Assembly (NCBI GenBank): GCA_022818135.1
Contig: JAFMSR010000008.1
Span: forward strand, 27,226,767 to 27,290,766
Origin: Saxidomus purpurata
Taxonomy: Eukaryota > Mollusca > Bivalvia > Venerida > Veneridae
Length of the DNA stretch: 64,000 nucleotides
Direction of reading: 5' to 3'
This document shows, piece by piece, positions 23,816-36,438 of the stretch. Below the pieces are notes generated by a model. That model ran no database searches, was not told the origin of the DNA, and saw only the letters and a program-made list of their open reading frames with translations. The stretch's first letter is position 1. Each line of letters starts with the position of its first letter. The translations under genes and the position numbers were made by a program.

Positions 23816-26135
23816 AAGTAAAAGGTGCTATCTTACAATTTTGTCGAAAATGCTTTTTTTGCATAAATGAGTAGCATTTAATCATGTCCTTGTTCTCTTA
23901 AAATATCGAACTTGCACTGTTATTATATTTGTTTATTTTTCAAATAATAATTGAAGTAAAAGGAGTCTATCTACATAAACAAAAATAAAGTTAGAGGTAT
24001 ATGGTGTTATCTGCATACCGGTTTGAGGTAAAAGGGGTCATCTTTCAGATGTTCCCTTTTACCACTTAACAATTTCTTATGATGTGAACAAATACAGCGA
24101 AATAAAGAGCTATTTGGTATATAGCTCCTTTTACATCCAAGCGATATTGGTAACTCTGCATTGTTTTTATCAAACGCTTATTGGATGAGGACAAATAAAG
24201 TGTAAAATTGCAGGCCATTGTATGCCAGCGATGAAATACAGTTACAAAACTAGGAAATATTTGCATGATATGGGTAATGACAATACAGCATAGGTAAGTT
24301 TAGTCTCATGCTTTATTAAAAAAATGAATGATAATGATTTCGTACTGAAATAAATTATTATAAGTATGATAGCAAGTAATAATGCACAACAGTTTTATCT
24401 TTTATAGATAATGCATTAATATATTAATTACTCAATACATCACATGACCATATCTTGCGTGCTGATCAAAGTATGGATTGGAGTGACTACATGCCAGAAT
24501 TGTAAATGACACTTGGGTCGAATATTGCTTAGTTTTTAATAAACAGTGACTACTTGTTTGTAATTCTAAAATTTAAAATTAGAACTAAATACAAAAAAAA
24601 TTACAAGTTAAAAAAAATAAAACTATTTGATTTTATCAAGAATACGATGATACTATAAAGTCAATGAAATAAAGGTGTTTTTTTCTGCAAAAGATAAAGA
24701 AGCAAAAGATGACCAAATAGGATATGAAAAGAAATCAAGAGATTGTGATATGAGAAGCTCTTTATATGATAATAAACCTCATGCAGAATTAAATACAAAA
24801 ATAGCACAACAAATGGAAGACCGATTAAGAGGAATACTTGAATCAGAAAGAGAAAATTCTGACGTTAGCTTTCAGGATGAGTCCTAAAACCCAGATACTA
24901 ATTCAAATGACTCAGAGGTGGAGGAAATGATGAAAGTCACAAGAAAGAGAAAACAGGGCTATAAAATTGTTCCAAATAAGAAAAGGCCCACCACTTGTAC
25001 TACATCCAAGCAGAGAACATATCAAAGAAAGTTTGTTGCTTGAAAAACTGAAGAAAGCCATATTAAAAGACTGAAAGAAAAGAGGCCGGGAAGAAAACCT
25101 CAGAAGTCAACTAATGTTTGCGTAGTAGAACAATACACACAATTAAGACCCATAAAAGAAACAAACACAAGGATAGATTAGATCATTGCTTTCATCGAAT
25201 AAGATTAAACTGTCAAGAGAAGGCGTACATGTCCAAAGCTGAAACGAATATAGATGGGAAATGTGTCCAAAACCAAATTGTGAAAGATGCAGATTTAAAT
25301 GTAACACAAAATTTACTGAGAGTGAACGAAAGGAAATATTTGAAATGTGCTACAAGCTTCGATACTAAGAAAGACAGGGATGTTTTATGTGTGACATGAT
25401 TACAAAAGAAACATCAAAACGACAACATCTAGAAGGGAATAATTTCAGACAATGTACACGAATACTTCATTAATTTACCAGTCAGCAAAAAAAAGTAAAG
25501 ACAACATTCCAGACGACTCCGAGTAAAAAGTGCGAAAATTGTGTATACACTGTTATTGCCCCCGTTTTGTAAAATACAAGGCTTTACTGTTTCAAATAAC
25601 ACCTTTTTTTCCAATTCGTTTGTATATTTGGTATATTTTCCCAAAGAATAGACAGGACTATATGTCAGATGACTTATGTATGTCCAGGAAATCCCAAAAA
25701 AAGATAACTCCTTATTCTCAAAAATAATTATTATTTTTTGAACAACTGTTTAGCCCGGATTTACGTCTAAAAATAGCGTTAAGCTGGAGACCAGACGATA
25801 CGGAAGACGTATTTTCTTGTTTTCTGATGACTTTATTGATATTTTACAGAAACATACTATTGAACTATTGATTGTTTTAACCATAAAGTAAAAAATTGTG
25901 TGATATGATTTAGGCTTTAATACCTATAATTTAAAAAGCTGTTTATGCAATATGTATTTTTGATCTGTGACTTTGATTGATTGTTTTTAAAGTGTGTGTA
26001 TGTTAGGCTTTAATATAAAGCTGATATATGCAATAGTATTTGTCTCTGACTTGCTGCCCTGATTTCCCAAACCTTTTAAATCAGTTTTCTCGAAAGTTTG
26101 TAAAATGCAGATAGCACCTTCTACCTCTTATGTCC
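23816..26135. mobile_element. candidate dead DNA transposon: motif clusters around a gene relic
   Basis: A motif close to GAGGTAAAAGGTGCTATCTGCA occurs at about 23,816, 23,953, 23,995 and 24,026 on the plus strand, and at about 24,048, 24,117 and 26,105 on the minus strand. Between these lies the intronless gene relic at 24,675-25,560. Repeated motifs in opposite orientation near both edges are known as subterminal transposase-binding repeats in several DNA transposon families; applying that here is inference. I could not fix the outer ends or a target-site duplication. Confidence 0.4.
24675..25560 (+). pseudogene. broken intronless cysteine-rich protein relic
   Basis: A long coding-like stretch is cut by stops and frameshifts. 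The first piece (24,675-24,887) is acidic and charged, ending FQDES before TAA. The same frame continues (NPDTNSNDSEVEEMM, then basic TRKRKQGYK and KKRPTTC), is stopped by TGA at about 25,041, and continues with an AT-hook-like KRPGRKPQK until TAG near 25,178. After a frame change, about 25,255-25,475 reads CPKPNCERCRFKCNTKFTES followed by ERKEIFEMCYKLRY, a stop, and CFMCDMITKETSKR. A final shift gives YFINLPVSKKK. The C-x4-C-x2-C-x3-C then F-x4-R-x2-IF pattern resembles a Cys-rich segment I recall from uncharacterised, often transposon-linked animal proteins; I cannot name the family. No introns are visible, which fits a retrocopy or transposon gene. Confidence 0.6.
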
Positions 26136-26631
26136 AAAGCGAGTTGAAGGAATCTCTTTTGTTTTCACAAGGTCTGTGACCGGGTATTCGCGTTTTTAAG
26201 ACTTGGATATGTAATATTGAAATTAAGAATTATGGTTTATCATTTGAAATGTATCTTCAATGTTATCATTCAATTTAATTTTGAAATCTTACGAATCATC
26301 TTTTCATTAGACACTCAAAGCAAAAATACTACAAAAAAAATGGAGATCAAAAAAACAATACAATATGTGAGTTAGTCATGCGGTTCGCTATCATAGTTGA
26401 GTTTTGAAAGGAATAAATATCCATGCTGTTTTATTTAAATTAAGTTCACCTGCAAACCTCTATTGAGTAGCGTAATTACCTAATGTGTTCTATGAATGAT
26501 ATATCAAGTGTCAACTAGTGAATTATTTATAAGAAAAAAACTTTGATATTTCATTCATTAAGCTTTAACTGCATAAATTTAAAGCTGAAACCAATTAAGG
26601 GCATATCGTATCATTCTATGATCAATACGGA

Positions 26632-26782
26632 ATATTATAACAGTCAGTTGATCTGCGGCGTCGTATCTTTTGAGTTGGCTGTGTAGTTCCGGATCACATG
26701 AGAGGCGGTGCCTCGAGTGTGATCCTGATCTATTCAGCCAACGAGAAAGATACACACGCAGATCAACCGACTGTTATAATAT
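26632..26782. repeat. foldback element F4
   Basis: The left arm (ATATTATAACAGTCAGTTGA onward) and the right arm ending TCAACCGACTGTTATAATAT are imperfect reverse complements over about 70 bp each. The apex carries GAGGCGGTGCCTCGAG. The layout and CCTCGR apex resemble F1-F3 at 10.8-11.7 kb, although arm sequences differ. Confidence 0.9.
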
Positions 26783-26789
26783 ACCTTTT

Positions 26790-29070
26790 ATTATATACCT
26801 TTTACCGAATATCATATGTTAACTTCTATATAAACGTTAATTTGTGTTATTAATGGCAAAAATCAACATAACGCGCTATTTCGTGTCACGTTTTATATGA
26901 CGTCGATAACGTCACTTCCTTCTTCCGTGTATAAACAAACAACATTAATAAAAAGTAAATGCAAAATGTAAATCATCTTTCTGGTTTTTTTAAATTAAAT
27001 GCGAAAAATGTGACATTAAAAAATTGTGACGACAATGAAACTACACTTATATTACTGCATCAGTGTGGATCTGTTTTTCACTTTTAGCGTAGGAATATGA
27101 TATGAATATGCATTTGTGTACAACTTACACGGTAGACAGATAAGATACGGCTAAATCCATCTGATACGGAAAATTTGATACGGGATGTTGTATTTTACTG
27201 CACAAATACTAAAGAAAATTCAGATAAACATTAGTAGGTATATAATAAATGGTTTTATTGGTTACCAACACGCGTATCTTGTACAAAAATGGAGTTAAAT
27301 ATTAGCAATATTTGGAGACACGAGAACCCTTGCAGTACATTAGTGAATCAAATAACAATTGATGATAAAATCTACTCACTTACACTTATTGAGTTTTCCT
27401 GCTCTTCGTAACCCTTTACAACACATTGTAAATCAAACAAAGTCCATTCCTCTTTTAGTACACTAAACTCCCTTTAACCAACAGCTTCACCAATACTGTG
27501 TTCTGAAAGTTTTTCATGTAAGTTGCATTAATCGACTGAAATAGGATCCGATGTCCGCGAATCATAGCACTATTATATGTGCACCTAAGCGTCATGTACA
27601 ATTACTGTTACAGTTACAGAAACAGTCTTCTTCTCACAAAGAATATTGATTTTATCACCAGCCAAATTCGTTTAATGGAAGCTGTTGTTTTGATTGTTGG
27701 AGAGAAAAATGTTTGAGCTGACGATACTGTAGTAGCAAAGCGTTACATTGAAAAATGCCGTCATAACCGAACAGTTTTTGTCTACTTTGGAGAAAACCGA
27801 CATTTTCCTCCCTAATATACACCTTATATGATCTTAATTCATGTAATACGTTTGTAGCTAAAATAGAACAACAGTCGCACGTTGACGGTGACAGAAGACA
27901 AACAAACTGTTACAATGAGAAATAACTGATAAGAGTTCTACAATTCAAGTTACTATACACTTACAAAGAACTGAACTAAGCGTTTGGTAAGCCATTGTCT
28001 CTCATCACACCAGACTCTGTTCTTGGAATCTTAATAAAAGGTACTCAATACTACGAGATCAATTGACCGTGATTCATTCCTTAGATGAATATCGCCGGTA
28101 TGAGTAATACCAAAATGCATCTGATTAGGCCCTGCATATATTAACAATGGCATACTGTCAGTATAATTGTGTACTCGCGTGTTTATCAGCAGTATTTACT
28201 ACAACTTGCGTTTATTCGTTAGACTACTCTGACTCGCTGAAGTAAGAGTGTAGTGCAACTTGACTGCATTTGTCAAAAATGATTTTGAAAAATACATGAA
28301 TTTATGAATGCAAACATTCAAACATTTATTGTAGTTGAAAGTTAAATATAGATAAAAGAAACAGATCAATATTTTATGTCGGAATAATATTTTGAATCAA
28401 TTTTGTGCCCTATAATAAATCTCTTAAGATAGTGTTATTTCGCCAAGCTTAATTAAAACAAAGAGCATCATATTGTATTGCACAAGATGAAGCTGCGATA
28501 TTCCTTAATTATTCATGAGTTTCACTGTTGATGTTCGCTTCCTGAAGACATTTGGAACTCGTCCAAAGTACCTTTTCTACTTTGGATATGTGTCAGCTCA
28601 ATTTCATGTATTATTAACTCAAATTTATTTGTATATCAAATTCTGAGTTATCATTTTTCTCGAGCTGAATAGTGATATTTCATTAGATTATAAAATTCAC
28701 TTTATAACATAATTATGTATTACAATTTTTACATGTGAGTTGACCACCACAGACAAAGTAATACAAATATCATTAGGTACTTCAAAGAAAGTAAGCATTA
28801 GTTGAATACATACATGTATTATACAAATATGATACAAGTGTCAAGAGAACATGTATATTGTGTTGCACGACCGTGTTTTGAAATAACAATCTAAGCAATA
28901 TCCAGAAGTGGCCGTACCTCTTTATTATTGCACGCCGGCGTGTATATTGGAATGCAGAAAGTAAAATTTCCATAGGGTGACGTAACTACTTTTAGACTGT
29001 GGACTGATTTCACAGTGTGTTCTTTTGTAACAAGCGGTCTTTTGATTTGAGATCGCGAACCAGTCTAAAT
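26790..29070. other. unannotated AT-rich sequence
   Basis: No recognisable gene, RNA or repeat. Occasional TACATGTA words occur (for example near 28,811 and 28,850). Confidence 0.45.
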
Positions 29071-29089
29071 TTTACGGAAATAGCCGCTT

Positions 29090-29425
29090 TTAAACGAATG
29101 AATAGGACGTTATTTTTAGTAAGGACGGTAGTTTCAAGCGTTGGCTCAAATAAAGTTTTTTTTTTTTTTTTTTTCGAAATAATTTATCTTTTGTACAATG
29201 TACAACAATAATATAAATTGAAGCAAATTTATATGTTAGAATTCTAGACTTAAGAAAATAAAAAATAATATTATTATTTCAATGATTTGACTATTAAGCT
29301 ATTTTTAGTAACGACTCTGTAACGACAGTGTAATTGACCAATCAAACATGTAGTTTCAAGCGTGGGTTCGAATTATAAATTTTTTTTTTTTTCCGAAATA
29401 ATTTTTTTCCGTAAGTGAACTGTAC
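29090..29425 (+). repeat. short tandem duplication with T-runs, ~230-bp offset
   Basis: GGTAGTTTCAAGCGTTGGCT followed by a long T-run and CGAAATAATTT (29,127-29,190) recurs diverged as TGTAGTTTCAAGCGTGGGTT, a T-run and CCGAAATAATTT (29,349-29,405). Both are preceded by TTATTTTTAGTAA-like sequence. Confidence 0.6.
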
Positions 29426-29429
29426 GTTG

Positions 29430-31640
29430 AAGTTTGCTATATGAAAAGCCTTCTATGTTACATCAATAAGGCATAAGAATATTATAAAGTGATGTTTATA
29501 TCGAGGAGCAACAAAGCTCTATCTGCTTCTCTGTCTTGGACTTGGAACTTTTTCGATTACTTCCCTCGATATGGAGAATGTTGTTCGTTCAGATTTTAAA
29601 AACATACCTTTATCGGTATCAAATTCCACTCCCTTAATCAAAACAGCATAATGTGACAGCAGCCAATTTCCATACAGAGGAAACAATGCCTATAGACTTG
29701 ACGTAGAATCATCTTTTTTAGCGTAAACATTAACAAATGGTCAGCCATATACAAAAAGAGTGCAAAAAGATTAGGTTTGGTTAATCACCATACATTAAAT
29801 CCAACATTACTAATTATCGCAACCCCCAATCCATTTGGCGGCGTTCAAACATTTGACTTGTACATTTCTTACCAGCATATTACAAAATATGGAAACCAGA
29901 CAGTCCCATAGACATAAAGCCTATATTAGAGCGTTCAGCATTCTTCCAGTTATCATATTAAGATTGATGCAGACCATAGTCATTTTATTTTGACATTTAT
30001 TCGGTACTTCAATAGACAATATGCAGTGCCAAGCAAGATTACAATGTAAAGTTATTTTCTACAATTTAAAATCATATTTTTCGGCACAGCTATATTAAGC
30101 TAGCTTTTGACCGGATGTCGGTAACATTTGAACCGCCAATGGAATGACAAGTAGAATATTTAATATTTTTTGGATCGAAAAAAGCACTCTGTAAGGCACT
30201 TTATAATGGATAATACCGAATTAAAGAGGTCAATAGAATAATTATAATTTTCACTACAAAATGTAGCTACCCATTGCTTTCAGACACTCAAAATCGCACC
30301 GACCATCTTTTTTAAAGATTTTAAAAACTTTTAGATAATAATTGTAACTTGAAAAGGCAAACGGCATAAAAGTGTAACGCACGCTGTGGTAAGATTTGAA
30401 AAGACATAATTATATAAGGTTCATTGTGATACAATTTTAGCCATCTTTGTAATGGATGTGCAAGCAATTGACATATCGGGTTCAATGAAGGGTGCAATTT
30501 GCAGCGAGAACATATCCCAAGAGATTTTTTTATCACTGTCATACATCGCAAAATTAAAAGACGTTACCGCGGGCTTTACATTGTACCTAATTATTGAGGA
30601 TGTCTTTTTTATGAAAAAGGCAAATAAAGAGGATGCATGCGGTTCGCAATATCTAGTGCACTACAATACAGATATTTTATTCCTTTCAAAGGAAAGGGAG
30701 ATCATTTATTTATACTGTCGTCCCTGTTAAAGAACCAGATGTTTCTGACTGAGGAGATTTCAACCTCATTCTAGCATCAAGCAGGTATGTAAACGTTTTG
30801 GTTTTTTTTTTCAACTGGCTAGAATGGACCCATGCTGTGATACAAACCTTAAGCATTCTGCCTTTAAGATTGGTGTTTTAATGAGATAGATATTTAGGTA
30901 TACTTGAACGGTTTATATATGGCTGTGATCATTATTACAGTCACAAGTTCTTTGAAAATTATCATGGGAGAGATACAGTGCGTTTTCTGTAATTCATGTG
31001 AATGCAGGGTTTAGATCGAGCGTATACAGGGTTTTGGATCGATGGAAATAAAAGCTGCTAAAATCTGCAATCCCAAGTGTCTCAGCTGGATGTAATTATT
31101 GTTTTATTGTTCTAGCTCAAACAGTGACAATAAAATTGAGACATAATTTCATGATTTACCTTCTAAACATCACGCAATTCCAAGCATTTTAATAGTACAG
31201 ACTATTAGTAATCTAAATAAAACTGTTTGCAATAGAAGAGTTCCGCTACCTATTCACGAGGCTCTTAGTACGCATTTCATATCAATTAACACAAAACAAA
31301 GACACTTTTAAACCACTTTCTTTCTTATTTCCAAATTTAGAATCCTTATATGGCTCTTAATATGAAGGAAACTTCAACAAGAACACGTGTTCTTTATGAT
31401 TTATATGATCATCAACGTTTCGGCTGACGAGAAGAAAACAGCAGACAAAAATAAACCATTCTGCTAACAAATTTTCATGTACATGTATATAAATATCACC
31501 GTTATTAGAATTTGAGACATTGTTTTCCTTATAATAAGCTACATGTTTTGATGACATAACTGGAAAAGAAAGTTTCGTCATGCCCTCACATAAAAATATT
31601 TAAAAGACATAAAGTATTACAGGCCAAGTTTGATTTCAGA
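29430..31640. other. unannotated sequence
   Basis: No supported gene. A 92-codon frame at 30,452-30,730 (MDVQAIDISGSMKG...) lacks a domain I recognise and has no paralogue in the window. Confidence 0.4.
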
Positions 31641-32170
31641 TACAATGAAGCGATTCTTAAAGGAGATATGTGCCCTTTTGACTTAGACGCAAGCTTAATG
31701 GTGATTTCCGCTCAATAACGTTTGAAAGGTTCCATGGATTTGATTTCGATTTTATGTATTGGATTATTGTCATACAATACAGTTCCAGTGTGATTTTGGT
31801 TGAAGTCTGTTAATTCTAACGGGAGTTACGGCCCTTCTTCGACCAGGATTTGACTCGGATTTTACACGTAGGCTAATTAGATAAAATACATGTCAATTTC
31901 TATTTCAGTTACAAGTTACAAAATACAAACTTTTACAGAATAATGACCCCCCTTTCAACTTGAATTTCTGTGAATATGTATATTCCGATCATTATCTCAT
32001 GAAAGGTTGAATAACTATCAATCATATTTGCCACGAACGTACAAAATATACATGTATTAATAAAATACAGTGTTTCATAATTCTTTAGAAGAGTATAGGG
32101 GAGTTGTACCACCTTTCCAACTTAAGTTTTGCTAAAATTATGGTTTTCCTATTGTACTTTTTTTGTAAAT
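31640..32170 (+). repeat. degenerate periodic repeat with a 'GAGTTACGGCCC' motif
   Basis: Related phrases recur at about 31,668 (GTGCCCTTTTGACTTAG), 31,824 (GAGTTACGGCCCTTCTTCGA), 31,940 (AATAATGACCCCCCTTTCAA) and 32,101 (AGTTGTACCACCTTTCCAAC), each followed by a T-rich GATTT/AATTT stretch. Spacing is irregular, about 115-160 bp. It resembles a decayed GAGTTATGGCCC-type periodic repeat I recall from bivalves. Confidence 0.45.
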
Positions 32171-32179
32171 CTGCCGAGA

Positions 32180-34835
32180 CTGTGCATGGCCACTATGAAT
32201 AATTTGTAGATGGGCAGTTATTCATATCAACAGCATGGCATTCCATACTTAACATTCTGCTTTAATTGTTTCTTTGGATGGTCAGTGAACGAACAGTTTT
32301 AATAAAATTTTAAAGCCCATAGCGAGGGCACGCGTGTCCTATGAACACATTTATTTGTTCAAATATTCACGAGTATGTATTTGAGAATGATATATTCGGT
32401 ATTTCGTATTATTCTAACTGCAATGAAGTAAACGATAAAGACAGAAAACGTTATCTGAACTTAAAAGTAAAACTGCATGTAACTACTTTTATAGAGTTAT
32501 AAAAATTATATAAACCCTCTAAAGCAAGACTACAAACCAGAACACTAATACTTCCAGGACTGTATCCCAAAAGAGGCCACAAGCGCACAGAGTATTTGAA
32601 AATGTGTTCAAATCAAGTAACTAGACGATATTATGACATAAAACAAAAACATGAATACATTTATTTCACCTAAATGTACATTGTACGAGACAGCTGGAGA
32701 AAAAAAAATTTAGTTCGACTTAACCAAGTCAGATGCTAGCAACATGTATAGTATAGCATCCGTCGAATTGTGTATCTTTACATATGTCTAGAAATCACAA
32801 CTATCTGTATTCGACTTAAATAGCCTAGATAACAGGGGAATGTTTGAACCGCAGCTGGAATAAGAAGTCAATAGTGGTGTCAATACTATCAAGTCACCTA
32901 CTTCGTTATTTGTCTTTTTCCCTTTACGTCATTAATTCTCATACCTCCTGCAATTTACCATTGATTCACTTGAATATGCGTTTGCCAATATAGCTTTGGA
33001 ATCGTTTATATCTGGGAAAGAAAAAGAGCGCAGCTAAATACGGCAGATGGAAATAATTAAGGTTCCCCATAACGATGACATATGAACCATTGTAGATTAT
33101 GCATGTTCTGATAAATTTAAACAAAGAAACAAAACCAATGAGCACAAATATTAGAGAGGCCACTTCAGTTTTCTTAATAAGTTGTGGAAGTGGCATACTC
33201 TTAAAATAACATAAAGACAGAACGACGGTCTCGTGTTTGTAAGTTCTTCTCTCAATATTATTATACGAAAGCATACTCTTAACACATGGTAATCACTTTC
33301 AGACATTCCGAAACAGTCACTGGCAGAGACAAAATTACATGTATATGATTACACGTACTGTTCTCGGCTCGTACTTTTTGTCGTACATATGTACTCATGA
33401 CTGAGGAATGTGCGAGTATTTATTAAATTAGGAAGTTGTAAAATGTATAGAATTGTGTGTTTAATCGTTTGATTTATTTATTTATTGTGGAAAAATACCA
33501 AAAAAAGTGTAATGGAAAGAAGTTAGATAGTTTGTCATTGTAGCTCTATTCTTTTAAATTATTACACAGCACGTTTTGCAGATATTCAAATAAAGGGGAC
33601 ATTCTGTTTCCACAATCTCTTACATTCATTAGCCTATATTTTGTGTTTAAACATGTAACGATAAATGTATGCGATTGCCGAATTAAAACATTTTAGAACG
33701 ACGAAACATAATTTGAAAATTTGTGATCGTTAAAAGTACAAAAATGTATAATACTGGTATCAAAATCTGATAAAAAAAAGTAAATGCATTACATAAATCG
33801 ATATCATACAATTTATGAGCCCATGTCCTGCATCACATGTGGAATCAAAACGATGTATTTTATGCATTGTCCTGTTATCAAAGTGATATTAACAAATTAT
33901 TAGAAGTATTATTCTATGTTTTGCTTACAGCGGCATACAATTAATAAACTAAAACAGAGTATCTATCAAAACAATTAAAACTGGCTAAATGTTCGCTAAA
34001 TAATAACGCAATGTGTTTTTCAAAAAAAATTAAATTTGTTTTCTGTTAAAATGGTTAACGTATCGACCTTGTATAATAAACTGCTACAATATATCCACCA
34101 AAAATTTGTAAACCCACTGTTAATGAACATTTATTCAAATTATATGTTTAAATGTTTACTAGGGTTGTCAAAAGTCTAGACCACATCCAATTTTTTCTTG
34201 TGACCGACATGTATGCATCAAGGATTTCTTTTTCTGTCAAATCAAGCATTATCGGCCATAGGAAAACTAGGGATTTAGCATTCAAAGCGATATGGTTAAT
34301 CCAATACGAGGAAACGTTTCCATTTGATATATTCCCAGAGCGATGTTGTCACTCTTGCTATAATTGAGGAAAGCTGTTCATTACAGATACAGCATTACAT
34401 TTTCTTCGATTTAAGCCAATGACAGACTTTCGTTATCAACAAATGGACAGAATAACTTTCAGATTAAGCTTGTCAGTAACATGTAAAACACAATTTTAAC
34501 GTAACGAATGGCCAACAAGTTGGATAAAAATATCCATCCAATAAGTAAACACAACAAAAGCTTTACATTGATTATTGAAGGTTAACCGTACTTCAATATA
34601 TTTTTAAACGATGTAACCATTGAAAACTGGAACATACATTGTATAACTTACACTTTTAGGTTAAGTACTAATACTTGCAAATATAAAGCTACTTATGCTT
34701 TTGAAGTTAGTTAATTTGACACCAGTTTAATGGAGCGCATCTTTGAAATACAAAGTTTCTATTGATTTCAATATTATACTTGATGTTTTATTGCGTTTCC
34801 GAACTTTTATTATTTTTATTACTGTACAGAACAAA
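32180..34835. other. unannotated sequence left of the large duplication
   Basis: No gene or repeat supported. A minus-strand 102-codon frame (32,966-33,274) is hydrophobic and AT-driven and is not called. Confidence 0.4.
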
Positions 34836-35444
34836 ACCCCAGCTTGAAGGTCTTCTTGGCGATTATCTTGTCGCTAACATACGCTCTCTGTTTTCTCTAA
34901 CGTTCTATTATCATTCGCAAAATAGTGTGTCTCAAAATCCTTTGATTATTGTCTTCAGACGACAGAAATGTCTGTCGCTGACGTTTCTGAATGTCTTAGA
35001 ACGAATTATGTAAGATCAATTTAGTATTGCAACACGGTGCCGATACAATAAGAAGATTTTGTGGAATGATTACATTTCTAGATGAAAAGAATTATTGGCA
35101 ACATTCCCGGATCAAAGAAGAAATTTAATATCCTATACATTATGAACATAGCTAATCACTTACATCAAACTATATTATGAAATAAAGAACATGGACATAA
35201 AACTGTGGTAAGCAGCAACATTTCTAATACTGATTATATTCGTATATTGCATTTAGATAGAAGGAATTCTTTTATAACTGGCCTAACTTTAAAAACAAAA
35301 TTCATAATATATAGCATGTAGATTAATATTCCATAGCTGATAAGTGTTAAATGAAGATAACAAATTTGTGTATAGGAAATTGATATGTGATATTGTACAT
35401 AATTATGTAGTTCACTCGTATACGGTAAAACATTATCATGGGTA

Positions 35445-35738
35445 AGCTGCTCGCTCTCAACTTTTAGTGATATAGTAAAGTTTCCCCAAACTGTCTGTAA
35501 AATAACATATTGTAAAACAAATAGTCATATAAAATGGTTACAGCCTTAAGTTAATTCTTGTCGAGAATATCTGTGTAATTATTTGAAATTATACGCTTCC
35601 AAAGAATAAAGCGTTACACACGCTTTAAAATTCCAATATAACCATAAATTTATTGCGTAGCGTTGCCGTTAGTCCAAACCCTACCAACATTTTCAATAGA
35701 ATTTTGCAAATTGTTGCCAAGATTTGTAGTTTCATTGT
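35445..35738 (-). mobile_element. TTAA MITE family 1, copy private to A
   Basis: It starts AGCTGCTCGCTCTCAAC with GGTA in place of the expected TTAA on its left, and contains the reverse-orientation interior (AAAGCGTTACACACGCTTTA, TTGCGTAGCGTTGCCGT, TTTTCAATAGAATTTTGCA). The right terminus is lost; sequence collinear with B (TTTCCTGTCTGATTCT at 35,741; 46,047 in B) resumes directly. B has no element here, so it arrived after the duplication or was deleted from B. Confidence 0.82.
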
Positions 35739-36393
35739 TGATTTCCTGTCTGATTCTAATATATGACTTACTTAGTTAACATATTAGTCATCTCTTTTCG
35801 CGGATAAGCGCATCAGTTGTGATTTCTCAGTCAATATAAGGAGACGTAGTTGTAATAACCATGGAAATATTACCACATTATACATACAACAATTACCACT
35901 AACCTTTCAAAATCGACTAGCAAATGCAGCTATATCAGGGACAAATATTAAATAAATGCACTGTACATCAGATGAACATCACAACAACTACAGTAACTAT
36001 GTGTTAGAAAATGACTATGTATAACTGTAGACGATGAAATGTCAACTGATGCTTTATATTAGCGAACTCTTCTGAGCAGCAATATGTGTTTACTTGTTTG
36101 ACATGACAAATGAGTTTTACTTCAGGGATATTCACATGTCCAAATGCATGAAAGGCGTATAACGGACTTGTCATTAATAGATATGTAAACAGGAATACGA
36201 ACAGTGTCCTGTTCACAAGAGGCTCAGTCTAAGCCGGTGCTGTTAACGGGTCACTTGGAAAGGTAACATGGCGTTATCAGGTGTACCAAAACTGTATAAT
36301 TATTATTCATCTGTGAAAAGATGTACCAAATTTTCCGCTTTAACAAACTAGTGAACCCAACTGACAAGGTACATTTGTATTACTAATACATGA

Positions 36394-36438
36394 ACCCACT
36401 TCCAAACACCGAATCCAATGCACTACATGTATTATGAA
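36394..36438 (+). repeat. single ancestral unit of the copy-B minisatellite
   Basis: CTTCCAAACACCGAATCCAA and CACTACATGTATTATG occur once here, at the position collinear with the start of the array in B (46,935). This is the seed unit from which the minisatellite in B expanded. Confidence 0.85.

Noticed and set aside
34762..35013. 83-codon frame, with an 81-codon frame at 45,371-45,616 in the duplicate
   Set aside because: The DNA is paralogous, but the encoded peptides agree poorly and indels shift the frame, so there is no sign of coding constraint.
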